DNA of 41,680 nt from JAVBQF01 sp031549195 (GTDB lineage: Bacteria > Bacillota_I > Bacilli_A > RF39 > UBA660), in NCBI GenBank assembly GCA_031549195.1, contig JAVBQF010000038.1:1-41680 (forward strand), in the 5' to 3' direction. Of the stretch, positions 17,730-26,322 are shown piece after piece. The position numbers and the translations under genes were made by a program. A model generated the notes under the pieces. It worked only from the letters and a program-made list of their open reading frames with translations. It searched no databases and was not told the DNA's origin. Every line of letters begins with the position of its first letter. Position 1 is the first letter of the stretch.

Positions 17730-18443
17730 TTATTCTCCTTCTCTTTTCATACAAATGATTTCATTTGTTATAGTTTCACTCAATGCGTCTTCCTTAAAGT
17801 CAGTATATACATATTCTTTTCCATTCGCATGCATTGGTATTACTACCTTTGGATTAAGTTTTCTAATTGCATATATGGCACCTTCTGTCATTTCCTCTGG
17901 TCTTTTAGCACTAAAGTTACAAACTGGAATGAACGCTATATCAGGTATTAAATTTAAACTAGTCAAATAATCAATTTCCTCTATATATTTTTCTCTATCC
18001 TCTTCACTCCATAAAGCATTATCCCCTCCATGTAATATTATTAAACCATCTAATTCAATAAGGAAACAAACCCCTTCATCAGTAGAGTCGGCAGTATATA
18101 CTTTAACATCACCTACTATTTTTGTTTCTCTTGGATACATTACAAAAGTGTTTGAATTATTACTTTTTATACAACCGAGTATCACTAGAACATTAGATTG
18201 TTTATCTAAACGACTATGTAAGTCTCTATCATAATGATCAAAATGATCATGCGAATTAAACATATATACTTTTTTGTCTTTTAATTTTTCAAAATCAACA
18301 GGAGTCTCTATCACTTCATACATATCCCATTTAACTGTCCCAGTATAATCAAATAAAAATACATAATCTTTATATTCAACTTGAAATGCACTATGGCCAA
18401 GATAAGTTACCTTGTAATCTTTTGTTTCAAAATAATTCTTCAT
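17730..18443 (-). CDS. MBL-fold metal-dependent hydrolase (UlaG-like)
   Basis: The metallo-beta-lactamase fold is shown by VTYLGHSAFQVEY at the N-terminus, MFNSHDHFDHYDRD (HxHxDH), LHGGDN and a late VVIPMHANG. With 237 residues and no membrane segment it resembles the UlaG/YtnP-like cytosolic hydrolases. The substrate cannot be deduced. It is the first gene of the six-gene leftward operon. AAGGATTTT lies before the ATG, with TATACT further upstream as a possible -10 box. Confidence 0.82.
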   Translation of the reverse strand: MKNYFETKDYKVTYLGHSAFQVEYKDYVFLFDYTGTVKWDMYEVIETPVDFEKLKDKKVYMFNSHDHFDHYDRDLHSRLDKQSNVLVILGCIKSNNSNTFVMYPRETKIVGDVKVYTADSTDEGVCFLIELDGLIILHGGDNALWSEEDREKYIEEIDYLTSLNLIPDIAFIPVCNFSAKRPEEMTEGAIYAIRKLNPKVVIPMHANGKEYVYTDFKEDALSETITNEIICMKREGE

Positions 18444-18577
18444 AGATAAAATCCTTTCTTTATTTTAAGTATAACATTTATTCTATTCTTTTTCTATTAT
18501 TTGTTTCCTGTCTATAGTCATACAACGCTTCCCTTTATTTTATAGTTCATAGAATAAGCTAGAAAGGAGTATAAAAA

Positions 18578-19993
18578 ATGACATTAGAAAAAATTACAAG
18601 AGCATTTGGATTTGATACAAAAAACAAAGCAAATGGCAAGCAAAATAGTTATGCTTGGGCAATGGAAGAATTTGGTGATTATATATATGTTGGCACTGGT
18701 AGAAATATTGGATATGAGGCATTTTTAAAATTTGGCTATAAGCCACCAAAAGAATTTATTCCCGAAAACTATGATCCAAATACTGAAATATGGAGATATA
18801 AAAAAGGCAACGGAGGTAAAATTTGGGAAAAAGTTTACAAGGCACCATCTGAACTTCAAATGATTGGCATAAGAGATATGATAGCGTATACTGATAAACA
18901 TGGCAAAAAAGGTATATATTGCACAATTGTAAGTAAATTACTTAATCAGAGTTTCATAATATATTCATATGATGGGATAAACTGGGATACTATTAAAGAT
19001 GTTGTACCTGCTGGTTTCAATTCAAGAGCAATGGCAATACATAATAATAAACTATATATTGGCATGAATACAGTAAAAACAACCAGTAATGAAACCTACT
19101 TATTTGCAAGCGATGACCCAGCAAGTGGATTCACTCAAATCAATATGAATATTGGTTCAGGCGAAAAAATCACTGGAGAAATAGATCAAATAGTTAGTTA
19201 CAATGGATATCTTTATATAGGGACTGCTCCAATAGGTGGATTTTCTGTATGGAAATCAAATGACCTAGAAAATGGAAACTGGAAATTAGTAATTGATAAA
19301 GGTGCTGGTGATGAATTAAATGAAATACCTGTTTCAATGACAGTATTTAACGATAACATTTATATTGGTACAGGAATATGGTATGCCGTCAGAAGCATTG
19401 ACCCTGCTAAAAAGATAGTTCCGATTAAAGGATTTGATATAATAAAACTTGATAAAGAAGATAAATGGGAAGTAATTGTAGGAAGTGAACCACTGTTACC
19501 TACTAACCCTACTACTGGTAAAAGAAATAAAGGGATATATCAATCAGGATTTGGCAATATTTTTAATGACTACTGTTGGCAACTACATACTTATAATAAT
19601 AAATTATATGTAAGTACATTCGAATCAGCAATTATTTGGAAGACAATGGCAGAGTGGCTTTTTGAAGGGAAAGAAGAAGAATTAGTTTCCATATATGTTA
19701 AAGAAATGTTAGAAAAATATAAAACAAATCCAAACTTCAAACACTTTAATGTTGCTGAATGGGTTAAAGCTCTTCTTACTTCCATAAAAAAATATCCTAA
19801 AGACTTAGGATTCGACTTTTTAGTAACTAAAGATGGTAAGGATTTTGAAACACTGGCAGTTAGAGGTTTTGGAAATATACATAATTATGGTATTAGGACA
19901 TTATTATCTGCCAAAGATGGTTACTTATATATAGGAACAGCTAATCCATATGATGGATGTGAAGTATGGAAACTGTTTAATTGCAAGCATTAA
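18578..19993 (+). CDS. Beta-propeller-like protein, unknown function
   Basis: At least six repeated strands mark blades: YIYVGTGRN, LYIGMNTV, LYIGTAPIG, IYIGTGIW, LYVSTFES and LYIGTANP, each followed by a region with W or a Ser/Asp-rich turn (VWKSND, EVWKLF). This suggests a six- or seven-bladed propeller in 471 residues. There is no signal peptide or anchor. A charged helical insertion (EEELVSIYVKEMLEKYK) interrupts the penultimate repeat. AAGGAG precedes the ATG. It is a single gene, followed by a terminator. The function cannot be stated; propellers often bind sugars or proteins. Confidence 0.65.
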   Translation: MTLEKITRAFGFDTKNKANGKQNSYAWAMEEFGDYIYVGTGRNIGYEAFLKFGYKPPKEFIPENYDPNTEIWRYKKGNGGKIWEKVYKAPSELQMIGIRDMIAYTDKHGKKGIYCTIVSKLLNQSFIIYSYDGINWDTIKDVVPAGFNSRAMAIHNNKLYIGMNTVKTTSNETYLFASDDPASGFTQINMNIGSGEKITGEIDQIVSYNGYLYIGTAPIGGFSVWKSNDLENGNWKLVIDKGAGDELNEIPVSMTVFNDNIYIGTGIWYAVRSIDPAKKIVPIKGFDIIKLDKEDKWEVIVGSEPLLPTNPTTGKRNKGIYQSGFGNIFNDYCWQLHTYNNKLYVSTFESAIIWKTMAEWLFEGKEEELVSIYVKEMLEKYKTNPNFKHFNVAEWVKALLTSIKKYPKDLGFDFLVTKDGKDFETLAVRGFGNIHNYGIRTLLSAKDGYLYIGTANPYDGCEVWKLFNCKH

Positions 19994-20001
19994 AACAAAC
20001 T

Positions 20002-20036
20002 AAAATCTTAGTAAAATTAATTACTAAGATTTTTTC
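20002..20036. terminator. Bidirectional terminator
   Basis: AAAATCTTAGT pairs with ACTAAGATTTT and is followed by T. It separates the rightward propeller gene from the leftward ABC operon and can end both. Confidence 0.85.
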
Positions 20037-20830
20037 TATACTCTAGCACTCATTAAACTACTAGACGAATATCTTTTAAGCCCCATATTAAATATAGAGA
20101 ATGCTAATGCAATGAATAACACTACTATCAGCAATACTAAAGCCAATAATATTAAATTAAAACTCCCGATTATATTAAGTGGTATATATGCAACAAAACC
20201 TACCGGAAGTATTGTATATAAAAGTATTTTGACACCACTTTTAAATATTCCTTCTGGATATGTATTAAAACTAAGCATAGCTCCATTCATAGTGTGTGAA
20301 ATTACATCAGCCTTAACAATAAAGAAAGATAGGCTGCCATATATTACAGCTACTGTTGTAAGTATTATTCCACCACTAATTGAAAAGAAAGTGAACAAAA
20401 TAAAACCATAAATATTAGCATTTATAACTAATAAAATAATATAGCCATACAGTATATCTCCTATTGCAGATATCTTAGTATATGACGTTATGACACTTAT
20501 CAAAACATTCTTTGGTTGAACTAAATAAGCATCTAATTTACCATCAGTAATTAAATCTGACAGCTTATAAGCGTTCCCGGTAAAAACATGACTAAATCCA
20601 TAGCAGCTAGCGGAAAGTCCCCACAATAATAGTATTGTATTAAGAGTATATCCTCCAATATTATCTTTAAGCGAAAATAAGATTAACCACTGTATTATAA
20701 AAGAAGAATTATTAAGTATCATGAATATAATATTTGAAAAAAAGCTTACTGGATTAACCATCTCCTTTAAAATATTATATTTTACTGAAAGCATTGCTAT
20801 TCTAAAGTGATTTTTAACCTCCATTAACAT
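20036..20830 (-). CDS. ABC-2 type transporter permease, second subunit
   Basis: The 264-residue protein has about six hydrophobic segments (VSFFSNIIFMILN, TILLLWGLSASCYGF, GYIILLVINANIYGFILFTF, LILLALVLLIVVLFIALAF and others) and the amphipathic LITDGKLDAYLVQPKN between TM2 and TM3. That places it in the ABC2_membrane_6 group of multidrug-like exporters. Its start overlaps the first permease gene by 17 bases. With the upstream permease and ATPase it forms a three-gene exporter; substrate unknown. Confidence 0.85.
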   Translation of the reverse strand: MLMEVKNHFRIAMLSVKYNILKEMVNPVSFFSNIIFMILNNSSFIIQWLILFSLKDNIGGYTLNTILLLWGLSASCYGFSHVFTGNAYKLSDLITDGKLDAYLVQPKNVLISVITSYTKISAIGDILYGYIILLVINANIYGFILFTFFSISGGIILTTVAVIYGSLSFFIVKADVISHTMNGAMLSFNTYPEGIFKSGVKILLYTILPVGFVAYIPLNIIGSFNLILLALVLLIVVLFIALAFSIFNMGLKRYSSSSLMSARV

Positions 20831-21605
20831 TTAACTTTCTCATTCCCTTCCTATATATTATTACAAGTAACAACATTGAAACTATCAAATACACTACTTG
20901 AAACAATAATATTTCATAAAATTTGTCCTGACTAAAATCTATTATTAATTTTGCAGGACCATATATAACTACAAATACCGGAGAATATTTTATTATTCCT
21001 TGTAAATAACTTGGGAAAATTTCTATTGGGAATATTACTCCTACAACTAATATTAACTTATCATATATCCAGTGTATTGGAGTTGCATCTTCTATCCAAA
21101 AAGATAAAATACTAAGTGTTATCCTAATAACACTATTTATGATAGATGCAAGTATAAAGACAATTAAAATAAAACCAATATTAGCAATATCAAAATTAGG
21201 TATAGGTCCAATTAAAGTTAGCCCTAGTATTATAGATATAATTAAATATAATACTACCCTAACACTTATCTCTCCTAAATGTTTAAATAGTATAAACATA
21301 TAATAGTCATATGGCTTATTTATTGTATAAGCTATTGTCCCACTTTTAATATCATGACTAATACCATCAATCAAAGTTTTATTTCTTGTTGAAAACCAAA
21401 TAAACTCAGTTAACAACACATACCACATCATTTGTTCTTTAGAATACCCAGCAATTAAGTTGGCACTATCTCCATACATATACTCCCATAAATTAATGAG
21501 AATAAATATCATCAAGAAAAAAGTTATAAAGCTTAAAATTATACTAACAACATATTGTAGTGATTCTATTAAAGAAGTTTTATAAATATATAAGTACTTT
21601 CTCAT
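20814..21605 (-). CDS. ABC-2 type transporter permease, first subunit
   Basis: The 263-residue protein has six hydrophobic segments, starting VVSIILSFITFFLMIFILINL, with ISHDIKSGTIAYTINKPYDY as the cytoplasmic coupling region. Family and topology match the second permease, so the exporter is a heterodimer. It starts two bases after the ATPase stop, which implies tight co-translation. It is probably a small-molecule efflux system. Confidence 0.87.
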   Translation of the reverse strand: MRKYLYIYKTSLIESLQYVVSIILSFITFFLMIFILINLWEYMYGDSANLIAGYSKEQMMWYVLLTEFIWFSTRNKTLIDGISHDIKSGTIAYTINKPYDYYMFILFKHLGEISVRVVLYLIISIILGLTLIGPIPNFDIANIGFILIVFILASIINSVIRITLSILSFWIEDATPIHWIYDKLILVVGVIFPIEIFPSYLQGIIKYSPVFVVIYGPAKLIIDFSQDKFYEILLFQVVYLIVSMLLLVIIYRKGMRKLNVNGG

Positions 21606-21607
21606 AA

Positions 21608-22582
21608 TTATACATCCTTATATATTTCTGTAATAATATCTTCTAGTGGTATATTAGAAATATTTATATCTATGATTTTATCTCCATCTATTAATTTTAT
21701 TACATCTATCATTGTCTTTTTAGTAGTATCAATTTCTAATTTTAAATTATATCCTTTATCTTTTAATACAGTAATACCATCGGTATCATTTAAATTTATT
21801 TTAGTATTTAGTTTAACTTCTACTATTTTCTTATTTAAGTAATGATACTTTAAATGCTCCATAGAATCATCCATTACTATCTGACCTTTATTTATGATTA
21901 TTATTCTTTTACATAATTTCTCAATATCAGATACATCATGGCTGGTTAAAAAAACCGTTGTTTTGTATTCTTTGTTCATCTTTTTGATGAGAGCTCTTAT
22001 ATTTTCTTTAACTACTGGATCTAGTCCAATTGTTGGTTCATCTAAGAATAATATTTCTGGTTTATGTATTAAACTTGCTGCTATTTCAGCTCTAATTCTT
22101 TGACCTAACGATAAGTTTCTAACAGGTATATTTATGATGTCATCAAGCTCAAATGTTTCCTTTAGCTCTTCAATTATTTTTTCTATTTCATCATCTTTAA
22201 TATCATATACAGCACCAAAAAATTTAAAATTATCATAAGGCGTCAGATGAGTCCATAATTGTTCCTTTTGTCCAAATACAGTACCTATTTTATAGGCAAG
22301 GGCCTTTCTTTTAACTGTTGGATCTATTCCAATTACCGATATGTCACCGGCTGTTGGATAAAGTATTCCTGTAAGCATTTTAATAGTTGTTGATTTACCA
22401 GCTCCATTAGGTCCAATAAAAGCAATCATCTCTCCTTGTTCTACATCAAAGCTAATATCATTAACAGCCCTAATAGTTTTATATTTAGGTTTGAATAATG
22501 CCTTTAAACTTCCTTTCAATCCTTTCTCTTTAATTTTAACTTTAAAAGTTTTAGATAGGTTTTTAACCTCTATGATTGCCAT
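21608..22582 (-). CDS. ABC transporter ATP-binding protein
   Basis: The 324-residue ATPase powers the adjacent permeases. It has Walker A GPNGAGKST, a Q loop in VFGQKEQLWTHL, the signature LSLGQRIRAE, Walker B ILFLDEPTIGLDP and the switch His in FLTSHDVSD. The long Lys-rich N-terminal insertion (LKGSLKALFKPKYKT) and a C-terminal extension (about residues 225-324) are typical of the drug-export/NatA-like group paired with ABC2_membrane_6 permeases. AGGAG precedes ATG 22582. Confidence 0.93.
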   Translation of the reverse strand: MAIIEVKNLSKTFKVKIKEKGLKGSLKALFKPKYKTIRAVNDISFDVEQGEMIAFIGPNGAGKSTTIKMLTGILYPTAGDISVIGIDPTVKRKALAYKIGTVFGQKEQLWTHLTPYDNFKFFGAVYDIKDDEIEKIIEELKETFELDDIINIPVRNLSLGQRIRAEIAASLIHKPEILFLDEPTIGLDPVVKENIRALIKKMNKEYKTTVFLTSHDVSDIEKLCKRIIIINKGQIVMDDSMEHLKYHYLNKKIVEVKLNTKINLNDTDGITVLKDKGYNLKLEIDTTKKTMIDVIKLIDGDKIIDINISNIPLEDIITEIYKDV

Positions 22583-22606
22583 AATTACTCACTCCTATTC
22601 TTTATT

Positions 22607-22636
22607 ATTATAGCAAATTATAATACCAATGTACAA
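22607..22636 (-). promoter_or_regulatory. Possible proximal promoter of the ABC operon
   Basis: On the minus strand TTGTAC (22631-22636) and TATAAT (22607-22612) are separated by 18 bases. It lies between the leader terminator and the ATPase gene, so the operon may not depend solely on the leader. Confidence 0.5.
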
Positions 22637-22678
22637 AAAAACACAAAGGCATTATCAAATTGATAGTGACTCCGTGTT
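22635..22678 (-). terminator. Leader terminator upstream of the ABC operon
   Basis: On the minus strand an imperfect long hairpin (ACACGGAG... paired with ...TGCCTTTGTGT, top stem TATCA/TGATA) is followed by seven T. It lies about 100 bases after a good promoter. It could be an attenuator or the end of a small RNA. Confidence 0.65.
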
Positions 22679-22723
22679 AAACGTGTAGGTAACCCCTATG
22701 TAGCTAGTAATAAACATATACAT
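22655..22723 (-). CDS. Possible 22-codon leader peptide
   Basis: An ATG at 22723 opens MYMFITSYIGVTYTFNTESL then SI and TGA, with a weak AAGTGAG site just before it. The frame covers the entire 5' arm and loop of the terminator at 22635-22678, so a translating ribosome would prevent the hairpin. Such an arrangement is known for antibiotic-inducible exporters (bmrB-bmrCD of Bacillus subtilis). The ORF is short and could be chance. Confidence 0.35.
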   Translation of the reverse strand: MYMFITSYIGVTYTFNTESLSI

Positions 22724-22740
22724 ACTCACTTGTTGCAATG

Positions 22741-22769
22741 ATATTAACACAAATAGGAAATTATGTCAA
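22741..22769 (-). promoter_or_regulatory. Promoter of the ABC leader / small RNA
   Basis: On the minus strand TTGACA (22764-22769) is followed after 17 bases by TAATAT (22741-22746). The expected transcript starts near 22735 and reaches the terminator after about 100 bases. Confidence 0.6.
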
Positions 22770-22793
22770 ATTTATTTTTCTAAGCATTTGATG

Positions 22794-23333
22794 CTACCTT
22801 TTATCTAACTCGCTTATCATGGTATCATAAAAGCTATTCACTCTGCAACTTATATCTATTCCAATTTCTTTAGCAGTATTAAGAATTTCATCTTCATAGA
22901 ACTGTGTTTTATCTTCCAAAGCAGTTATTATTTCTATTTCAACAAAGCTCCCTAATCTTTTTACTTCATCCATACAAATATTAAAACCTTTATACTTAGT
23001 AGTAACTCTTTTCTTTTCTACTGTAACCCATTCCTCTAAATTAAGTGTATTTAAGAAATCTTTAGCATTATCAAAATCACTTACTTCAAACTCTATTTCC
23101 TTTGATTGCATTATATTACTCGATCGTTTTTTTAAGTTAAGTTCTGTTTTGCCGTTGACACTTCTAATTCTTATGAATAATTTTCCTTCACCATTAGTAG
23201 TATCTTTTAAGTTTGGCAAAAATATAGTATCCTTTTGTTTCAATTCTTCACCGAAAACACATCCACTTTTTAATAACCTACTCTTTATCTCATCTAATTT
23301 TTCTATTCTAAATTTAATCTCTATTTCTTGCAT
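22794..23333 (-). CDS. CYTH domain protein
   Basis: MQEIEIKFRIE gives the ExExK signature of the CYTH superfamily (class IV adenylate cyclases, thiamine triphosphatases, inorganic triphosphatases). Later charged strands, FIRIRSVNGKTELNLKKR, EIEFEVSDFD, FNICMDEVKRLGSFVEIE, line the triphosphate tunnel. Length of 179 residues fits the single-domain type. The start ATG 23333 has GGGGT upstream; an in-frame TTG at 23354 overlaps the preceding gene. It follows the broken DHH gene by 13 bases and was probably co-transcribed with it. The actual substrate is unknown. Confidence 0.88.
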   Translation of the reverse strand: MQEIEIKFRIEKLDEIKSRLLKSGCVFGEELKQKDTIFLPNLKDTTNGEGKLFIRIRSVNGKTELNLKKRSSNIMQSKEIEFEVSDFDNAKDFLNTLNLEEWVTVEKKRVTTKYKGFNICMDEVKRLGSFVEIEIITALEDKTQFYEDEILNTAKEIGIDISCRVNSFYDTMISELDKR

Positions 23334-23346
23334 ATTTACCCCATAT

Positions 23347-24282
23347 CTACTCAAACATCATAACAAATTCTTTTAATTTTTCATTATCTTTAGGACTTGA
23401 TGAGGCTTCTTTGTGACCCTTGCCACCAAAATAAGTGGCAATAATAGAAACATCTGCATTATTAACAGTTCTAAAGGATACAGTATCCTTATCAATTGTC
23501 ACCATTCCAAGTACATCAATTTTATTAATATTACTTTCTCTTACATATGCAATCAAATCGTTTCTATATTGATAACTTGAATGCACAAAGCCAATTCGAT
23601 AGTTAATATTATTTATTACTATTTCTCTTATAACCATATTACTCAATATTTTAAATAATTCATTATGTAATTCCTCTTCAAACTTTTCTATTATTTTTAA
23701 TTCAGCAATCCCAAGCTCAAAATTTTCTTTGTTTGCAACTATACTGGTCATTATTCTGATGTATTCATCAAGCCCAATTTGCTCAAAGAGTATATGGAGC
23801 AATCTTGCTTTAGGATTATTATATTTTTCAACCCATTCCCAAGTATCATATTGCCTTGTAAGTTCTACAAATTAGTCTAAACATTTATTATAAGATATTA
23901 AATTATTTAATCTTAAATAATCATAAAAAAGGCTTGTTCCTGATACTTTGCCAAATTCATTAGCAACACTTATCCTAACGAAAGAATATTTGTTATTACC
24001 TTCTTCAATCTCTGATTTATGATGATCTAAAACTAATATCTTTTCTTTTAGCCTACCATCTTGATTAATACTAGAAAGTAACGGTTCCTTAATGCAAATA
24101 TCAGTTACAAAAATCATATCATAATTATAAATAGTTCCGTTATTTATTGTCTTTTCAACCTTTTCATTAACTTCAAACGTCTTACATGGAATATAATCAA
24201 AGTCAGAAAATGCAATTTTACCAATTACAATACTGCCCATTCCATCAATATCATCTTCATGAGTAAACAATAATACCTTCAC
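23347..24282 (-). pseudogene. DHH-family phosphodiesterase (NrnB-like) interrupted by an in-frame TAA
   Basis: The N-terminal part has LLFTHEDDIDGMGS and VLDHH, the DHH superfamily metal motifs of NrnB-like oligoribonucleases or cyclic-nucleotide phosphodiesterases. At 23872-23874 the frame meets TAA after KCLD. The same frame continues without shift as FVELTRQYDTWEWVEKYNN, then KARLLHILFEQ and the C-terminal DHHA1-like region with TYFGGKGHKEASSSP. So one base change separates it from an intact gene of about 312 codons. The start is probably GTG 24282, six bases after AGGTG. It may be a recent pseudogene, an error, or a readthrough site. Confidence 0.8.
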
Positions 24283-24339
24283 ATTAATCACCTAATATTT
24301 ATTATACCATAAGAAAAGTACATATTGCTATGTAACTCA

Positions 24340-25191
24340 TTATCTTATTCTAACATCTACATTTCCACTTGTAACACTAGCATTAATAGTATTAGCAGCT
24401 CCTCTTGTTTCTCCCTCTAAATGTTGATTACCAGAAGTAGCATCAACTCTGGCATCATATTCGCCAGCAACATTTGCAATTATGTTTCCACTTGTTGCAG
24501 AAAAGTTAATATTATTAGCACTACCTCCCTGCATTGTAATATTACCACTTGTAATATTAGCCCCTATACTATCGGCAGTAACACCATTTAAGCTTACACT
24601 ACCACTAGTAAGATTCGCTCTTACAGTATCAATTACTATACCATCACCATCAACAACAACAGTTCCACTTGTTGCTTTTACTGATAAATTATCAATTTCC
24701 TGCTGAGATAGATAAAGTGTTAATTCACTTTTAACACCTTGTAACTCATCCCTGCTAACTTCTATTTGTTCTCCATTTTGTCCAATTTTATATGTCCCAT
24801 TACCAGCTATTACATATTGAGTATCACCGATTGTTATATGCGAGGTACCCTTTCCAGACTTACTGATTGTGATATTACTGCCACCAGAAATTATAGTTGT
24901 GCCACCACTGGTTCCACTTATAGTAATATTGCCATTTACATTGCTAGTTTTATCTTGTTCGACAATTAACTGTCCGCTTCTTTCAGCAACACGAAAGTCA
25001 TCAGTAAATTCTGCATATTGTTCCCCTGCTGTTGCAACAATTCTAACATTTCCACTTTTGGTGTTTATCAGAATATCTTCAACATTACCAAATTTCAAAG
25101 TATCAGCTAGTGCTGTAGCAGCATTTACTGCAACTAAGCCAGCAGTCACTAATGCAAGTATTACTTTTGAACTAATATTTTTTATTTTCAT
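24340..25191 (-). CDS. Secreted DUF4097-type beta-helix protein
   Basis: A signal peptide is clear: KIKNISSKVILALVTAGLVA, then VNAATALA before cleavage. The rest of the 283 residues is a repetitive beta structure with recurring TSGxxxxxG units (KATSGTVVVDG, NLTSGSVSLNG, NITSGNITMQGG, SATSGNIIANV, DATSGNQHLEG, SVTSGNVDVRIR). This is the DUF4097 repeat of exported Bacillota proteins with unknown role. A Gly/Ser-rich segment lies in the middle. No sorting motif is seen. TATAAT at about 25215-25220 on the minus strand may be its -10 box. Confidence 0.8.
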   Translation of the reverse strand: MKIKNISSKVILALVTAGLVAVNAATALADTLKFGNVEDILINTKSGNVRIVATAGEQYAEFTDDFRVAERSGQLIVEQDKTSNVNGNITISGTSGGTTIISGGSNITISKSGKGTSHITIGDTQYVIAGNGTYKIGQNGEQIEVSRDELQGVKSELTLYLSQQEIDNLSVKATSGTVVVDGDGIVIDTVRANLTSGSVSLNGVTADSIGANITSGNITMQGGSANNINFSATSGNIIANVAGEYDARVDATSGNQHLEGETRGAANTINASVTSGNVDVRIR

Positions 25192-25316
25192 ATAAATCTC
25201 CTATTTGCAATAATTATATCAAAGAAAATGATATTGTACTAGTTTAATATAAATACACTGTAAAGTAAAATTAATTGTTTGACTCCGGTATTTCTCTTAG
25301 TATATTTTTGCAGATG

Positions 25317-25973
25317 TTAACCCACCTCATTTTGCTTTCTTGTTAATTTTCTTTCTTCATTTGGTTTTACCCAACTCAATAAATAACGATAATATAGTGC
25401 TTGTTTTATTTTAGCATTAGGTAATCTATCTTTCACAATTTTCCTTATATCCCCAAGGTTTTCTTTCCAATCTGATATAGGTGCTCCAACATCACCTTTT
25501 ACATTATGAAATAAATCTCCGATTTTTGCTGGTATAACACGACCAAATTCTATAAATTTATCAAAAACAGTATACGGATGAGCTAAACCAACTATAAGTA
25601 GTTTTCCTTTGGGCTTAAGAAGAGTGATAGATTTGTTTATGCAATACTCTAAATCCATATGATGTATTGATGCAACAAAAATAATAATATCAAATGAGTT
25701 CTTTTTTCCATCATAGTTTTCAAATCCGGCATTCACAACTGACGCATTTTTGATATTATATAATCTTTTTTTTGCTTTCTCAATACTTGGAATATCAGTG
25801 TCTAAACCTACTATCTGTTTGCAAAACTTTGATAGTCGATAAACTAAGAGACCATCACCACAACCAACATCTAATACAGTATCATTTTCTTTTACTTGAG
25901 ATAACAACCATTTATGATATGCAGTATTATGATTCCAATATATATCATTGTCAACTTTTAATATTTTCTTCAT
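25317..25973 (-). CDS. Class I SAM-dependent methyltransferase
   Basis: Motif I is VLDVGCGDGLLVYRL, motif II VGLDTDIPSIEKAKK, and motif IV IIIFVASIHHMDLE, giving a Rossmann methyltransferase of the Methyltransf_11/25 type. GKLLIVGLAHPYTVFDKF follows. Length is 218 residues from ATG 25973, chosen because GAGGTG lies just upstream; an in-frame GTG at 25979 lies within that site. The substrate is unknown. It is a single gene on the left flank of the mobile region. Confidence 0.87.
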   Translation of the reverse strand: MKKILKVDNDIYWNHNTAYHKWLLSQVKENDTVLDVGCGDGLLVYRLSKFCKQIVGLDTDIPSIEKAKKRLYNIKNASVVNAGFENYDGKKNSFDIIIFVASIHHMDLEYCINKSITLLKPKGKLLIVGLAHPYTVFDKFIEFGRVIPAKIGDLFHNVKGDVGAPISDWKENLGDIRKIVKDRLPNAKIKQALYYRYLLSWVKPNEERKLTRKQNEVG

Positions 25974-26322
25974 TTGCACCTCTATTCAATTATTATATCA
26001 TTTTCTATATACTTTTCCTATATTCCATTATTTTAGTTTAGGTATTTGTGCAAAAAAACTAAGAACACTCATAAAAATTAATATTGTTTCTTAAAACTAA
26101 TTACCAACTTTCACATAATAAAAAAGATTAACCAAAGTTAACCTTTTCTTTTATGTCGAACCTAGTTCGACTAATTTTCTTATGGTACGCCCAAGTAGGA
26201 CGTTTGGAAATTATTTATAAGATTAATTTCTGATATGATTATATAACAATTTTTAGAAAAATGGAATCCTATATTCAAATTATCAGTAAAAACCTGTATA
26301 ATAGGGTTAAGGATGTGATTAT
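25974..26322. other. Intergenic region holding the left direct repeat
   Basis: About 350 bases without a gene. It contains the left copy of the flanking repeat (26113-26187), including two hairpins on the minus strand, and ends in a probable promoter for the radical SAM gene: TTCAAA, 17 bases, TATAAT (about 26300), then AAGGATG. I see nothing else. Confidence 0.6.
26113..26187. repeat. Left direct repeat flanking the mobile region
   Basis: This 75-base stretch matches 31551-31627 in the same orientation at about 85% by eye, with small indels. On the minus strand it holds the hairpin GTCGAAC-TAG-GTTCGAC and then GGTTAAC-TTTG-GTTAATC followed by six T, a terminator. The right copy is the 3' trailer of tRNA-Met; the left copy begins at the TACCA corresponding to that tRNA's 3' end but has no tRNA upstream. 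It is a candidate attachment site or a leftover tRNA trailer. Confidence 0.7.

Noticed and set aside
18550..18575. Sporulation-type promoter (CATAGAATA) before the propeller gene
   Set aside because: The matching -35 element is missing at 14-17 bases upstream, so it cannot be told from chance.
22635..22735. Cyclic-di-GMP riboswitch suggested by GGGGTTACC in the ABC leader
   Set aside because: The string resembles the 3' part of GEMM-I RNAs, but the conserved upstream ACGCAAAGCC core is absent and the leader is too short.
22635..22735. T-box leader ahead of the ABC operon
   Set aside because: No TGGNACC bulge and no specifier stem; the downstream genes are not tRNA- or amino-acid-related.
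24482..25195. Rightward ORFs opposite the DUF4097 gene
   Set aside because: They arise from the repetitive antisense sequence; the leftward frame has the signal peptide, ribosome site and repeats.
26180..26290. A tRNA gene upstream of the left repeat, as at the right repeat
   Set aside because: Only GTACCA is shared. There is no T-loop TTC, D arm or anticodon stem in the adjoining sequence.
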